NCBI GenBank assembly: GCA_907163375.1 | Contig: CAJQUW010004452.1 | Coordinates: forward strand, 265,501-329,500 | Length of the DNA stretch: 64,000 nt | Source of the DNA: Prostheceraeus crozeri | Taxonomy: Eukaryota; Platyhelminthes; Polycladida; Euryleptidae | Direction: 5' to 3' | Shown here: one piece after another, positions 52,163 through 64,000 of the stretch | Layout of the letters: the number at the start of each line of letters is the position of its first letter | Numbering within the stretch: position 1 is the stretch's first letter | Notes under the pieces: model-generated | What the model saw: only the letters and a program-made list of their open reading frames with translations | Databases searched by the model: none | What the model was told of the DNA's origin: nothing | Made by a program: the position numbers and the translations under genes

Positions 52163-53515
52163 GTGCGTTTGCTGATCTTGTCTGAACGTGTTTCGTTGAT
52201 AAATGTCCAATTTTGTGTCACGAGAAAGAATTGTCTATTTGACGGATTTTTCGTAGACTTATGATATTGAGTTAACATGATTTTCATGATTATTGGTAGG
52301 TAACGTTTCAAATGCTACAATGAGATGCATCCAATGGATGCATTATGGTGAGTTTACTAATTTTCACGTCTGTGATATGTCTCATAATACGGAACACTTT
52401 GTAATTGGCATGAGTATTGAATAAATGCACATTCCCTGTTATTCAGAAAGTAAAAAACTTAAGAAACTTCAGAGTGCAATGTGGCATTGAGCCCACTCCT
52501 CCATATATCCCATTGATTATGAACAGAAAGATTGTCTTGTTGCATTAATGTGCATGATTAAACTCTGTGATCGAAACTTCTCACATAAACAGCAGCAATT
52601 AGGTATTCGAGGACGCACTTTCTGAAGCCCAAGCGGTTTGGAAGGCCATCATAATCGATGTTTTTTTTAAAGAAATTAAATGATAATTTATCTATTCCTG
52701 TGAAATGCACAGGATTATATTGATGCATTCGATGAAGTCATAAACTTAATTCACCATTTTTATGGAACCGAAGCGAAATTCTCGTGTAGTTAATAAGTCC
52801 ACCGACTGAAACTGTTTTGCATTGAACCTGGTTGTCGGCGTACAGAAGCTAGTCAAGTGTTGTTAAAGGATTAGAAAAGTGCGATAGTAGAGACCTCAAT
52901 GATGCAATTTTACTGCAATTAATCGTAAGTTATTTGCACGAAGTCGTGTCAATAAAATGATGAGATCGAAAATATTCAAATTATCTAAGTTCCACAGCTA
53001 CAATAAATTCCCCCTATTTTACAAATTTTGATATTATTATTATTACTCTTATTATTTAGTTAGTGACAAATCATTCTTTTCTGCGTCTATTTCTAATCTC
53101 AATAATCACGGTTAATCGGCTTGCATTCGATGTGTGATAGGAATTGTAGCGCATTCTCTGTGATTCAGTTCTGCTCTCCAGATGCCAAAATACATTTGAT
53201 GGTAGTAGTTCCTGCTGCTCCAGATTGTTTATTGACGTGTGGTGAGTATGTTTGAACAAAAGACTATTCAATCCAATGAAGCTATTCATCAGTAACCGGT
53301 ATTTGCTGCTTTGAACGCCTGAAGCAACGGCTCTATTGAACACACAAATCACAGCTAGTTAACGATAAACAGGTGAAAACACTTGATGGATATAGCGTAC
53401 AACTGACTTCAATTCTCATTGCTGCATTTTCATTGTGACCATTGTGTGATAGGTGACATTGTTTTATGCGATTGATGCTGGCGATTGATTCATTGACAGC
53501 AATTTTTACTTACAG
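52163..53515. other. Filamin intron
   Basis: This 1.35-kb phase-0 intron is AT-rich. I see no repeat or gene in it. Confidence 0.8.
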
Positions 53516-53548
53516 GCAGTCGATCCCAATGAGCTACCAAATGGATTG
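53516..53548 (+). CDS. FLN: Filamin 33-nt microexon at hinge 1
   Basis: Between a TTTACTTACAG acceptor and a gtgagt donor lie exactly eleven codons, A-V-D-P-N-E-L-P-N-G-L, in phase with both neighbours. In vertebrate filamins hinge 1 sits at this place, between repeats 15 and 16, and is encoded by an exon that can be skipped. The exon length is a multiple of three, so skipping here would keep the frame. It is too short for homology support, so the call rests on splice sites, phase and position. Confidence 0.75.
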
Positions 53549-56500
53549 GTGAGTGGATAAATTTCTTCGCATATTTTGTAGATTTACAGTTTCGGAAACA
53601 TTGTCGGTATTTAAAATTGCCAATTTCACGTAACAGTTTAATATTTCGAGCTCTGACTTTTTGTCAATCACAGGCCGTAATTGTTAGGAACGTCATGCTT
53701 TTGCAATCCATCACTCACTATTTACAGTTGAATCTTAGTGCTCCTTAAGACCTCAAACATTTTATGTCTACTTAATATCGCGTAATGTGAGCTTCTAGAT
53801 TTTTTATTTCATTGAAATTATCCCTGTCCTTCCGCCGAAAAATCAAAATTATGCTACATAGAGCGGCCATTGATCGACAGTCTACGTCAGTGCTTAATCA
53901 TAAGGAATCGCTCTCGTTGCCCGGAACCAATTGTTCCATAAGAAAGTGAAGTTTAAATTATTTTACAATTTATGAAAACCCTTTTTTGAATTGTATTTCT
54001 ATTCTACAAGGAACTACCGTTATAGTAAGCAAGTCCTGTGAAAATGCAAGCAAAAGTTAAATGAGCTTATGTTGATGTCGCGTACAAATTCTTCTATACG
54101 CGGCTCAATAGCCGTTCAAGCGACACGTATGGATGTTGCATATTGATTCGATTTCTTCTTGGCGTCTTAAGAATTGTGAGCTGGGAGAGGTCAACATCAC
54201 ACATGTAGGATGTCGTCAATGGAAGAAGTGCAGCCTTCGCCTCCTGCCAAAGTAGAAGTTCCTCTTTCTTTACTTTTGTCCAGAAATGAGATGTCGCGAA
54301 GTTGTGTGGGACATTTGCTTGAAGTCGGCTTCACTATGAAGCTCAATGAGATTCTCGATGAACTGGAACCTCTCAGCGTTGCAGGCTAACTTGAATATTT
54401 GACCTAAATAACTCCACAGCCCAAACTCAGACCATTCACGGCCTTGTTTTGGGCCGATTGCTTGAGAAGCACTGGTCTAGGTTGAATAACTAGCCAGTGT
54501 AATCAATCTTGACATCAATAACTTGATTGGCTGTTCGAGACAAGTGTTTCGCTTCAAGAATGTGCACTTATTTAAATCATCGCAGAGTGCATGTATTCAT
54601 GACAAAGCCGTCAATTCTGTATTACAAGAAAACAAAAATCTGGTATTAATCAATGCTGATTACAGTTCATTATATGTACGGCATGCATTTTTGATGAGCG
54701 CAGCTTGTGTTCTATCATGTGTGCAAATTTAATACACAAATAGAATGGTTTGCATAATTTATGTGGCACACATGTATGTCCGAATAATTACAAAATACCA
54801 TTTTGCATTAGATAATGACTTGACTAGTTAACTGATTAATGGGTCTGATTATTCTCTTTTGAGCTGCTGTTGTTTAGCTAGATTGATTGACGTGATGTCA
54901 GTCACAGAATATTACATAGCTTACAATTGCTCATCAAAGGATTTTTTTGATTTTCAATATAAAATCAGCATTTTTTCAGACAACACTGTTCACATTTTCT
55001 TGATTGGCCCCTCCGATCATCAGTGCAGGTCGTTTAAGTGTAAGTAATAACACTTCTGTGAAATTGTGACGAATGGAAAGTTGATAAATCAGCATGAAAA
55101 GAGACTAGATATTGCTGAGGAACGTTAGAATGTCAATCATTGTGAAAGCTTGAGAAACAGGGAATATCGGCGTCAAAACTCATAAATTCAGGCACGAACT
55201 CACAGTTAAGCTGCAGTTGTAACAAATTTCTTTATTCATAGTTATCTTCAATATAATTTTTCAATAAATCATCATCATCATCATCATCATCAGCCTGTTC
55301 TGTTCCACTGTTGGACAAAGGCCTCAGTATGCTTCTTCCATTCTTTTCGATCGTGAGCTCGTCTCTTCCATGTTAGCTGTCCACAAAACCAGTCGATGTC
55401 GTCTTTCCATCTCGTTATTGGCCTGCCTCTGCTTCTTTTTCCATAACGTGGGGTCCAGTCTGTCAATCCGATAGTCCATCTATTGTCTTGCATTCTTGGG
55501 ACATGTCCCGCCCATCTCCATTTGGTTTCTTTTGCTTTTTCCACCACGTCCTTGACTCTTGTCTGCGCTCTAATCCATTCATTGGTCTTCTTGTCCCACT
55601 TCCTGATTCCGATCATACTTCGTTCCATCTTTCCTTGTGCTACTCAATAATCTGTGCTATTCAATAAATGCATGCATCCTATTGAACAATCACGCTTTGA
55701 AGCAGTTAGATTGCTTCCTGAGAGCCATCATTAACTTTCATTTATTGGTGGCGAGGATTCTCCTTCTCTTTTCGACTGCTACGGAAATGTTAAAATTTCA
55801 TTTAGAAATCAATTCTTTTCCCTGTCAGTTCCGCCAAAATAAAGACAAAGTAAGTACATGTCCAGATTCACTTGAAGGCGACATTTTGGGACGTATACCC
55901 GTATCTTTCTTTCTTTGTGGAAAAGCATCTCGTAGACCAAATAATCAACTTTTCCTGAGTAAAAGCTCCTATGTACCTATTTTCATTTTATGTAGAAATG
56001 TAAGCCTGGCTCAATTATTCTGTTCTCTGATATGCAATTCTTGCGACTTTGCAACTTCAGACATTAGGTTATTCATTATGAATGGTCTGATAATTTTGAT
56101 GCTTCAGAGTGTTTGAGATGCGGTCTCCTATTGCCAATATTCAGGTCACGATAAAGATAAAGAACCCAACTTCTATTGTGGGTTTCATTTGCTAAAGGGT
56201 GGTCAAAACAAGCACTTCTACCTAATTAGAAGTGAAGGAATTCTGCTTGCCAAACGTCTGTGTGAAGGTTGTTACGAAGCTGCTTCTGAACAATTGGGAA
56301 GGTCGCATCCGATGTAATAAATGTCGAAGATAGTAAACACACCACTGTTGATTCTTCAAGACAATTAGGTCTTTAAGCTAATCTCTTCTCAAAAGTACAC
56401 AAATTTCTACTCAAAGATCACTACGAGTATATTCAAAGACGACGCGTGGTTTCGCTTGAAATTCCTATGTAGTTGTTTTCATTTTGGATCGTCGCTGTCA

Positions 56501-58325
56501 ACAATTAATCACAATGTGTAAACTTGTTAATGGAGTTCATTTTCTCTGCCGCTGCTGACGGAGGTCAGACTCAATAATGATAACGTTTATTGTCTTGCCG
56601 ATTGCAGAAAATTTGTAACTGCCACAGCCGCTTGTGCTTATGCAGCGTGCATATTTACTTCGTATTAGTTCAATACTTGTATGACTTCTTTTGAATTAGG
56701 CATTGTTAATTGCCTGACCATTAACAGAGCCATACTTGTACGCTGTGCTCTTGAATAGTAATAATTGTTCTACATAATAAAAGATAATTGGTTTTGTCGG
56801 TAGAGATTCATCATTTCACATAGCGAGTATTTGCTTTGCGGAAAGCGTATGATAGAAAATTCCATATCTTTGCCTAAAACAGCATTCAAAAATCGAGTCC
56901 TTTTCTTGTCTTGTGTACTGTAGTTACTTAGTGGGTATGCACCAAGTACCACGAATAAGCAGCGTCTTTCACACATAATTTGCAGTGCATGCATCATCAG
57001 TACATGCAACTTATGCACACGTATGTGTATATGTTACATACTCGTGCACCTGGTGTTTCTCGATTTTGATTTTGCCGTATCGGACAAGTAGTCTTAGTGA
57101 CAAAACTGTATTTGTTGTTAATGTTTTCCATCAAGGAAGGATTTCAAATGTAACGCATGTTTTTGATATTTAATAATAACAGAATGTGTATTGAAAATCG
57201 ACAGACGAGTTAGTCAGGTGTTTTAGTTAAAGCCTCTTTAAGCGGCAAATAAATAGATTTTTGCAGTATGACCGACACAGAGTTATTTACTCGAAAAGAG
57301 GGAGTGGCCTTTTTATGCATGTTCCAGTAAATAATCTAATTTGGTAGTCATAGGCGGATGACTTATCTTGCGAATAATTTTCGCTAATCACATGAATTGA
57401 ACAACCTAACTTAGTAGAGAAAATGCTTTTCCTTGACGAAAGCCGTTATTCATTTGACCTTTGTTCAGACATCAAATGAATATGGCAAAAACGACAGGTT
57501 GAATGAAAAGTTAAGTAAAAATGTGAGAATGATGTTTGAAATTCATCCTTATAAATTTGCAATCTCTTGTAGAAAACCGTGATTGTCTATGCATGTAAGT
57601 TCTATTCTTGAACGGACGTTTCTGAGTAGTTTTATTAACTTTCGTAGGTGCAAATTATTTTCTAACAGAGTGTTTTGTATGTGTCCTTGATTCCATCTTG
57701 TATGGCAACTTATTTAACCAGATAAGCATTCGGCTTAACGAAATCCACTATAATTACTATGTTTCTAAATATTTCTCTCTCTAATATCTCACAGATATGT
57801 CGAGCATCCATCACATAAATCCTCCCTCATGTCAGTATTTTATTGTAGAAAAGAGGTTCTGTTGAGTGCACCTGTTTAAAGCATTTCTGTTATTGATGAG
57901 TCATTGTAAGGCTTCAATCTGCAATAGATGGTCTGGAGCAATAGTGATGGATATGATGACAAACTTTTTATCTTTGACTCATTACATTGCACCTTTTATA
58001 TGCCAGCGTTAAGAATTATATGTATCAATAATGATATTTCATTTTTTGCTATGAGGTTATCACTGTATTGTGTTACATTGTATGTGTTTTGATAGAAAAT
58101 TCTTCATAAAATGATGTCTTATGCCAGTCAACAGATAATTCATTCGAAATTTGAAAGTTGCAATAATACACACAATAAATCATTTAATGCTCAGACTAAT
58201 TTTTATCCTTTCTCATTCCTATTACTACTGTTTAAAGCCTCATAACAACCCATCAATCAAGTTAACTGCAAAACCTGACTGTAACATATGAACGGTATCT
58301 CGAAGGAGCCTCTCGATTCTTGTAG
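53549..58325. other. Filamin intron, 4.8 kb
   Basis: The intron contains a LINE tail at 55265-55628. A GAGAAGCACTGG at about 54472 resembles a hAT terminus without a visible partner. The remainder, including 55640-58325, holds nothing I recognise. Confidence 0.65.
55265..55628 (-). mobile_element. LINE C-terminal remnant with ATC tail
   Basis: The 112-codon minus-strand frame has W-R-W-A-G-H-V-P-R-M, then G-K-R-S-R-G-R-P-x-x-R-W-x-D-D and a final D-R-K-E-W. It matches the end of endonuclease/RT LINE proteins common in invertebrates. The 3' side is a run of seven ATC units at 55268-55290, the typical simple-repeat tail. The frame is open, so it is a relatively young, 5'-truncated copy. Confidence 0.78.
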
Positions 58326-58443
58326 ATTGAAGACAACATCATGCCAGACAAGGTTGATGGGGTGAGGTCTGCACCTGTTGCAGATTCCTATCATCCCGTG
58401 GATTTCAAATTTCCTGTTGGTCCCAACTTCGATTTGATCGATG
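58326..58443 (+). CDS. FLN: Filamin exon (start of repeat about 16)
   Basis: After a CTTGTAG acceptor, 39 codons read I-E-D-N-I-M-P-D-K-V and later Y-H-P-V-D-F-K-F-P-V-G-P-N-F-D-L-I-D, ending one base into a codon before gtgagt. Human FLNA has F-K-P-F-D-L-V-I-P-F at the same place, the atypical beginning of repeat 16, which pairs with repeat 17. The phase-1 end matches the next exon. Confidence 0.82.
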
Positions 58444-60053
58444 GTGAGTTATCAGATCATGTTGATGATGTTGCAGTCGTATATTGTGATTGATACATAT
58501 GTGTAAAAATGCATATACATGTATGCATTGATGCTTGTTATTTAAAACGGCAATTGATGAATTGGAGTTATTCAGCTGATAAATATTGTCCATGTCAAGC
58601 GCTTTGTTCTTTTCTTACCAGTTTTGTTAGTTTCAATCACGTTTTTTGTGATATAATTAATTGAAGCACTTGCAAGTTTAAGACAAGTCCCATCCATAAG
58701 CTGTTAGCATAGAAGACTATAGAGTGCCGGTTCTTGTGAGTATAGACCAGAAAAAATCCACCGATTTGAAGAATAGAACTCAAGTGCGGAAATCCTGGGC
58801 AGCCGTAGGCTCAGTGTTTCCACAAATACTCATTTGCACCACCCGGAATGGCTTAGAATAGCTTACTACATCTAGAAGTGGATTAACAAGCTGATAGACT
58901 GCACAACAAGCTGCTCTATGTTTGCTTCTTCAGACTTAATCTTGCAGTTGATAGTCATAAAATGCTAGAGTGTCAGTTTTCTTGGTCAGAATACATGTAA
59001 GCTTATAAGAAAGCTCCAACCTAACTAAATAAACACTGGCATGCTCTGATGAACCCTTGCCAAACGAAAGGTAGACTCGTCTGCTGCCAGAGAATAAAGT
59101 ACATTGTTCAAGTGTGAGAACATTTTTTCCATTCCCATATGCGGCATGGGCTGGTCAATAATTTCTTCGCATTCCTTCAAAATTTTATTAAAAAGAACGC
59201 TTTCAAACGCTTCGCTCTGCTGTCTTACAACCAGTGAAGTGCTCGAAAAGCTTCCTAATCGTGATTGGCTATTTTGGAACATTAAAACTCGTTTGTTGCA
59301 CCGAATTTTATTGAGCAGAGCCTGCGGCTTGTATGACTTATAACTTAAGTGTTATTTCTATTAAAAGACGGATTGTGACAAGAAATAGAATCTGCTTAAT
59401 TTGTACATCATATTGTTTTTTTGGTCACGCAGAACCTTACAATAATAGATCACTCGCTGCAATAGATCGATGACATTTTTAAAAAGTTGATAAATGAAAT
59501 TCCAGTGTTTTTCCTGTGATGTTTTCACGCACGACTCAGCAGAAAAGGGCGGTGATGATATCCACTTACTAGAATTCTGCGACACATAATTATATTGACT
59601 TAAATTGTATTTTATTTGTTTTTGCATGCTGTTGTATTTTGCATCGCATAATATTTTGATAATGGAATGAACATTTCTTGACAATTTAGATATTCATACA
59701 CCGTTAAATACATGTAACTAATTTTTGTCTGCATGGTGATCGCTGTTGATCATGGTCTTTTGTATAGGATTATCTGCTTTCATGTTTTTAAAATTCGACA
59801 TTTACTTTTTAGTTTAAAAATAATCAATTATGATTAAAGCAGCAAAAAGTAATCTGTTTGAAAAGTGTAAAATAACGCAGATATAATGATTAGTTTTAAA
59901 TTGTTGATGACGAATTTTACTGGTATTATTCGAGATCAAGCTGTACTCGAGAAAATTCGGCATATCTAATTAGTCTAAAATCAATTCAACAATTTTGTTT
60001 GTATATTATCTCAAGTGCAGATGAACGTTTAGAATGATATGATATTCTTTCAG
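58444..60053. other. Filamin intron
   Basis: This 1.6-kb phase-1 intron has AT-rich sequence. A GAACGCTTTCAAACGC-containing frame at 59025-59282 (minus) has no recognisable feature. Nothing else is seen. Confidence 0.7.
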
Positions 60054-60323
60054 CCGTCATACTCACCCCGTCTGACAGAACTGTCCGTCCAGATGTGATT
60101 AATAATCATGACGACTCAGTTACTATCCGCTATCATCCAACCGAGAGAGGCATGCATGAACTCTCGGTCTCATACAACAAGCAGCCAATCCCAGGAAGTC
60201 CCTACAAGTTCTTCGTTGATACTGTTGGAACTGGTCGTGTGACTGCGTACGGTCCTGGTTTGAGTCATGGGACTACCGGTCAGCCAGCTGACTTCACAAT
60301 CGTCACACGCGAAGCCGGAGCAG
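60054..60323 (+). CDS. FLN: Filamin exon (end of repeat about 16, start of 17)
   Basis: This opens after TTTCAG with two bases completing an alanine codon. It reads V-I-L-T-P-S-D-R-T, then V-T-I-R-Y-H-P-T-E-R-G-M-H-E-L and I-P-G-S-P-Y-K-F-F-V-D. It continues with V-T-A-Y-G-P-G-L-S-H-G and A-D-F-T-I-V-T-R-E-A-G-A-G. Human FLNA repeats 16-17 have the same run of motifs (V-R-Y-A-P-T-E-V-G-L-H-E-M and A-T-F-T-I-V-T-E-D-A-G-E-G). It ends in phase 1 before gtacga. The short 76-bp intron that follows is the smallest in the gene. Confidence 0.95.
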
Positions 60324-60399
60324 GTACGACTACAGATTTCGGTCTGATATTTGGCGAAAAATAATTCATTCTTCTAACAATTGTAATTTGACATTTTAG

Positions 60400-60573
60400 G
60401 TGGTTTAGCGCTTGCTGTTGAAGGTCCATCTAAAGCAGAAATTCAGTGTCATGACAATCGAGACGGAACTTGTGGTGTAACATATCTTCCTCTTTGCCCT
60501 GGTGACTATAATGTCATCATTAAATTCATGGATAAACATATCGCCGGGTCTCCTTTCACAGCCAGAATCTCAG
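60400..60573 (+). CDS. FLN: Filamin exon (rest of repeat about 17)
   Basis: The exon reads [14 protein letters not shown], then [22 protein letters not shown] and [11 protein letters not shown]. It is almost the textbook filamin repeat ([10 protein letters not shown]-x-D-G-T-C-x-V-T-Y-L-P). Repeat 17 of vertebrate FLNA binds GPIb, integrin tails and migfilin through its C/D strand groove, and those strands (V-I-I-K-F-M-D) are present. It ends in phase 1 before gtaagc; the next exon is beyond the window. Confidence 0.95.
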
Positions 60574-61699
60574 GTAAGCCCGTAACATCAGTACGTAAAT
60601 GGCACTTTTCCTATACAAAGCATCAGCTTCATTCCGCGAGTATCTGAGTCTTTCTCAGAACATTTTGAAACATGAATTTAAAGCAAATCGATGATTTTTC
60701 CTGTCGGTTAACGGTATTCCGGCTAACGCCCTGAGTTGGTTGCTTATGCATTTTTTTATTTCATGGATGTGTACCCTCCTACACTATCTTTTTTCGGAAA
60801 AGCACTCGTCGAAACAATGACATGTTCATCTCTGTGCTTAGGTTCATATGAGGTGATAACAAGATTTTTATCATCGCAGGGACTACAGGCTATTATATCT
60901 TATTGTGAACAATCAGTAATTCAGAAGCAAATAAATCATCATCTGAACGACAGACAAATTGATTCAAACCTCGTTATCTGAGCTTGGGTTCAAAACTTTT
61001 AGGTTCGCAAACACGAATGCAAATTGCTTATTCGTGTTTACAACTCATTCAGTGGCTTTTGGTGAAGATTAAGGATTTCCCGGTCAGAAGGGTTCAGTGT
61101 TTCGATACACCAATATCTTAAATTGTTATTTCGATACCAAATGTATTGTTCCTTGATTGAATTTCATGAATTAAAACTGCATCAACACTAAAACAAATCG
61201 ATGAGCTAAGGCATGAGTCAAAATTCACTCAAACGCTTTTTAACTTATCGGCGATCCTATCATACGAAATCATATTGCAAATAACAATAAACACGAAAGC
61301 TGAGAACTCGCAATTCCATATTGTTGCGTAGTGAAGTCTTGATTGTATCTTAGTGATGTCAGTTATGAATGATAAATACACTGCTGTTCTTTGTTCAGCA
61401 TTGCATGCATTTGAGAAGTGTCAATTAATTGATACTTCAGGTGCACACCAGTGTGTACCTCCTTTCAATTATCATTCAACCGTAACGTAGCTGGTCTCTT
61501 AAAGAGTAGCTTGTGGTATTTCAGTAGCCCTGAGATTCATCTCTGACTTTTCATAGTGTTGACTGGTCTGTTTATCAATTTCTCGTACGCACATGCCGCA
61601 TAACTGGTGTACAACAATGGATACTTCTCGGTGATAATTCCAATTTAACATGTGAGTTTTGGAAATTATTGTTATCTCAGCCGCATCCAATTATCTATC

Positions 61700-62330
61700 T
61701 CGCTTACTTTTCCTTGACCAGTTTAGTAAGCGTCAGTACTGTTACCTTGGGGACATGCAGGACGAAGGTGGTGGGGGGGGGCGATCGCTGCAGTACAGAC
61801 CTGAATTCGATGTAGTTGGATGGAGTTCAGAGAACTCCCGCGCTTTTTGACAACCAAAGCACCAAATTTAAGAAAGGCAAAGATTTACGAAGCATGTGTC
61901 AGAAACTGCATGTTGCACGGCAGCGAAACGTGGGTCATTTCGAAGGAATCACTAAGGCGACTTGAAGTCAGCGACATGAGAATGGCGCGTTGGATGTGTG
62001 AGGTCTCTGCTCAAGATCGGATCTCAAATGAAGAAGGCTCGGGTTTGAGGGAATTGGCGACGTCTTACGGAGAAGGCTTCTGCGTTGGTTCGGGCATGTC
62101 ACCAAAATAAATAACAACTGTTGGACAAGGCGAGTGCAATCCATGGACGTGGCAGGGCGAAGACCACCCGTCCGACCTAAGAAGTCAAGGAGAAACAATG
62201 TCGATGAAGATCTTCGACTACTGGGACTTGTCCTCAACGATGCCCTCGATCGAGAGAAATGGCGAGGAGCTATAAAGAGAAATCGTTGTACCCAATCAAT
62301 TTGGTGCAATCGACGCTAAATGGATTGAGT
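61700..62330 (+). mobile_element. LINE C-terminal remnant with GTGA tail
   Basis: Consecutive frames encode C-Y-L-G-D-M, then K-I-Y-E-A-C-V-R-N-C-M-L-H-G-S-E-T-W, M-R-M-A-R-W-M-C, G-R-R-P-P-V-R-P-K-K and D-A-L-D-R-E-K-W. This order (FxYLGD, C-V-R-x-x-M-L-Y-G-S-E-T-W, M-R-W-M-C-G, G-R-P-x-K, D-R-x-x-W) is the standard end of a large group of invertebrate LINEs. It is frameshifted about three times. The 3' end is a GAGTGAGTGAGTGGGTGAG repeat at 62327-62346. Confidence 0.8.
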
Positions 62331-62346
62331 GAGTGAGTGGGTGAGA

Positions 62347-64000
62347 GTTAAGTTAGCGATAGTGACGTAGGAAAGACATTTAATTCATAATTTGAAGTTC
62401 ATGCTATGCAGATCAGTGGTGCTACCTATTTTCATCGAAATGATTTACTACTATGTTGCACTTGAGGTTGTTTTTAACAAAGTTTCATCGTTGCATATTT
62501 TAGGAATGTTGACAATTGTTAGACTCATGCATAGTAACTTCAGTATGCAGGAGCATATTCATCGCTATCTAGTTACAGTTTAATACATATCTTGTAGGGA
62601 TAAGAGCAGAGATCATTTGCATATACCATTCAACTTGCGATGATGAAATAATTGCATATTGCCATTATATTATAATGAATCACCAAGTATCTTCTGCTTC
62701 TACATTGGACTATTCCCCTATCTAGGGTTGTCACCCTGAATAATGGCTCGCCAGAAACTCTTGTCGAAACTGTACTCCAGGTCAACCCGCACGATTTATG
62801 CTGCAGATCCTTCTTATTGGTAGTCCGTGTTGACCCTTCTTATTCAGTCAGCCTTCCCAATCTTCTGCACATGTCTGTATCATCCTGCTCTCCTTCTCTC
62901 ACTCAATCATTCACTCACTCTTACATTATTAAAGTCATCTTAATCCTTTGCTTCTTTGCTTCTCATTTTGTCCTGACTTGGCATTTCCTTGGCGAATATC
63001 ATTTAGAAATATCACTTCTTTGGATTCAGCGAAATTTAATTGGTACTATCACATGGTGGTCCTTTTTCTTTCGCCTTCAGCCAGGCTACATTCTGAGCCA
63101 CACAAGAGCACTAATCGTATTTTTGCTTTGTGCACACACCCTTGTAAGTATTGAAAATTTCTTTGACATATTCTTATCGTATATGAAATGATGATTCCAT
63201 TAGTTCTCATAATTTTGCCCAAACTTTGCTCATTCTGACCATGACTATCGTTGCCCTGATCTTCCCTTCTCATTTAAGATCACATATATGTATTTAAAAG
63301 CTTAGCAAGTTAGCATCACAGTTTCATTACGTTTGACATCCGCAGTCATATCATGCTACCGAATATCACCACTATTTTCAAAGAGTTGAAATTCACAATT
63401 ATCTTAACATTTTTTCTTCCACACCAACAAACTACGCTGCAATTCCTCTACACATCCTGTCACAACTTCATCGGGAGCAGCGGCTCCTAGGGCTGGCTTG
63501 TGAAAATAATGTCATAATTTCATAGTAAAAAATGGCTGTTGACTGCGAATTTCAGATCTGTACACTACACCGACAATTAGAAAAAGTCTTTTAAATTCTT
63601 ATCCTTCAGACTCAGACTAACTGCGGTTGTCAAGCATCAGTCAAGTGCATCAGTCAGATAAAACTGGTGCGTCAGATGTTCTCAAATTCCTTATATTTTA
63701 TCAAGAAAAAACAGATGATACCGAAATGTGATGGAACAAGTGTTATCTACACTATAGATTACTCGACATCAGTGACAAAACTGTAAATATTGACTTTCAT
63801 TTTGAGCTGGTGAAAAAGTGAAAATATGTGTGCATGCCTTTGAAAATAACAGCTGTGGCTACTATGAGAATCGATGTGAAAACTTATCGGTGTTCTTTTC
63901 GACAAGAAGTATTTATATGAATAGTTTGTCGATAGTATTTGTGATTGTCAGCGCGTTAGATCAAATTTTAATGCAAAGATGCACGACATGGGTTTGCTTG
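62347..64000. other. Filamin intron to the window end
   Basis: This is AT-rich sequence with no recognisable exon, repeat or RNA gene. Frames up to 124 codons (for example 62817-63191) show no protein-like features. Confidence 0.65.

Noticed and set aside
55637-56116. A 159-codon frame as a filamin or other exon
   Set aside because: It has no motif, no splice context matching the gene and no homology that I can see.
62817-63191. A 124-codon membrane-like frame near the window end
   Set aside because: Hydrophobicity comes from T-rich intron sequence; there is no start context or family.

Overview
The window is eukaryotic and almost certainly animal. It carries widely spaced exons of a filamin gene on the + strand, with GT-AG introns of 76 bp to 38 kb, and the intervening DNA is AT-rich and full of LINE, SINE, hAT and Polinton sequence. 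Recurrent TGTAGGCC and TACATGTA words and a Polinton-rich intron fit a marine invertebrate, but I cannot name the clade from the sequence alone.

Host gene. Eight exons (5298-5584, 7892-8062, 13944-14133, 51918-52162, 53516-53548, 58326-58443, 60054-60323, 60400-60573) join with compatible phases. They encode the part of filamin that aligns with vertebrate Ig repeats about 13 to 17, including hinge 1. The gene continues off both sides; no exon is recognised before 5298 or after 60573.

Nested intron. Intron 14134-51917 (37.8 kb) holds a nested pair of elements. A small hAT element (15719-47125, perfect 8-bp target duplication GTAGTGAC) was itself invaded by a 30.2-kb Polinton/Maverick (16074-46239, perfect 6-bp duplication TCAGTC, inverted termini nearly identical apart from poly-C lengths). 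The Polinton carries protein-primed DNA polymerase B, integrase, packaging ATPase, adenain-type protease, a major capsid candidate, two paralogous structural proteins, a DnaQ-like exonuclease, a RING protein and several small basic or unknown proteins. Most reading frames are whole. About half a dozen breaks, mainly in the polymerase and integrase, mark it as a recent fossil or an imperfectly assembled young copy.

Unusual cargo. The most striking find is a 181-aa two-repeat TATA-binding-protein-like protein (33934-34479), directly behind two tandem paralogous genes that resemble PC4 (p15) coactivator. The same element has strong TATATAAA boxes, three 136-bp intergenic modules with CTAT-loop and UUCG-tetraloop hairpins, and a 5'-UTR intron rich in the same hairpins. 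Together these suggest an element with its own promoter-recognition module. Two further oddities are a 2.9-kb nearly pure purine (G/A) tract and a 3.3-kb nearly pure keto (G/T) tract containing a run of 59 G.

The rest of the window is filamin intron with recognisable remnants: a hAT element with a nested MITE (554-3228), a LINE interrupted by a SINE (10861-11640), an R4-like LINE tail with a restriction-like endonuclease (47818-48389), three other LINE tails and a Penelope-like RT scrap.
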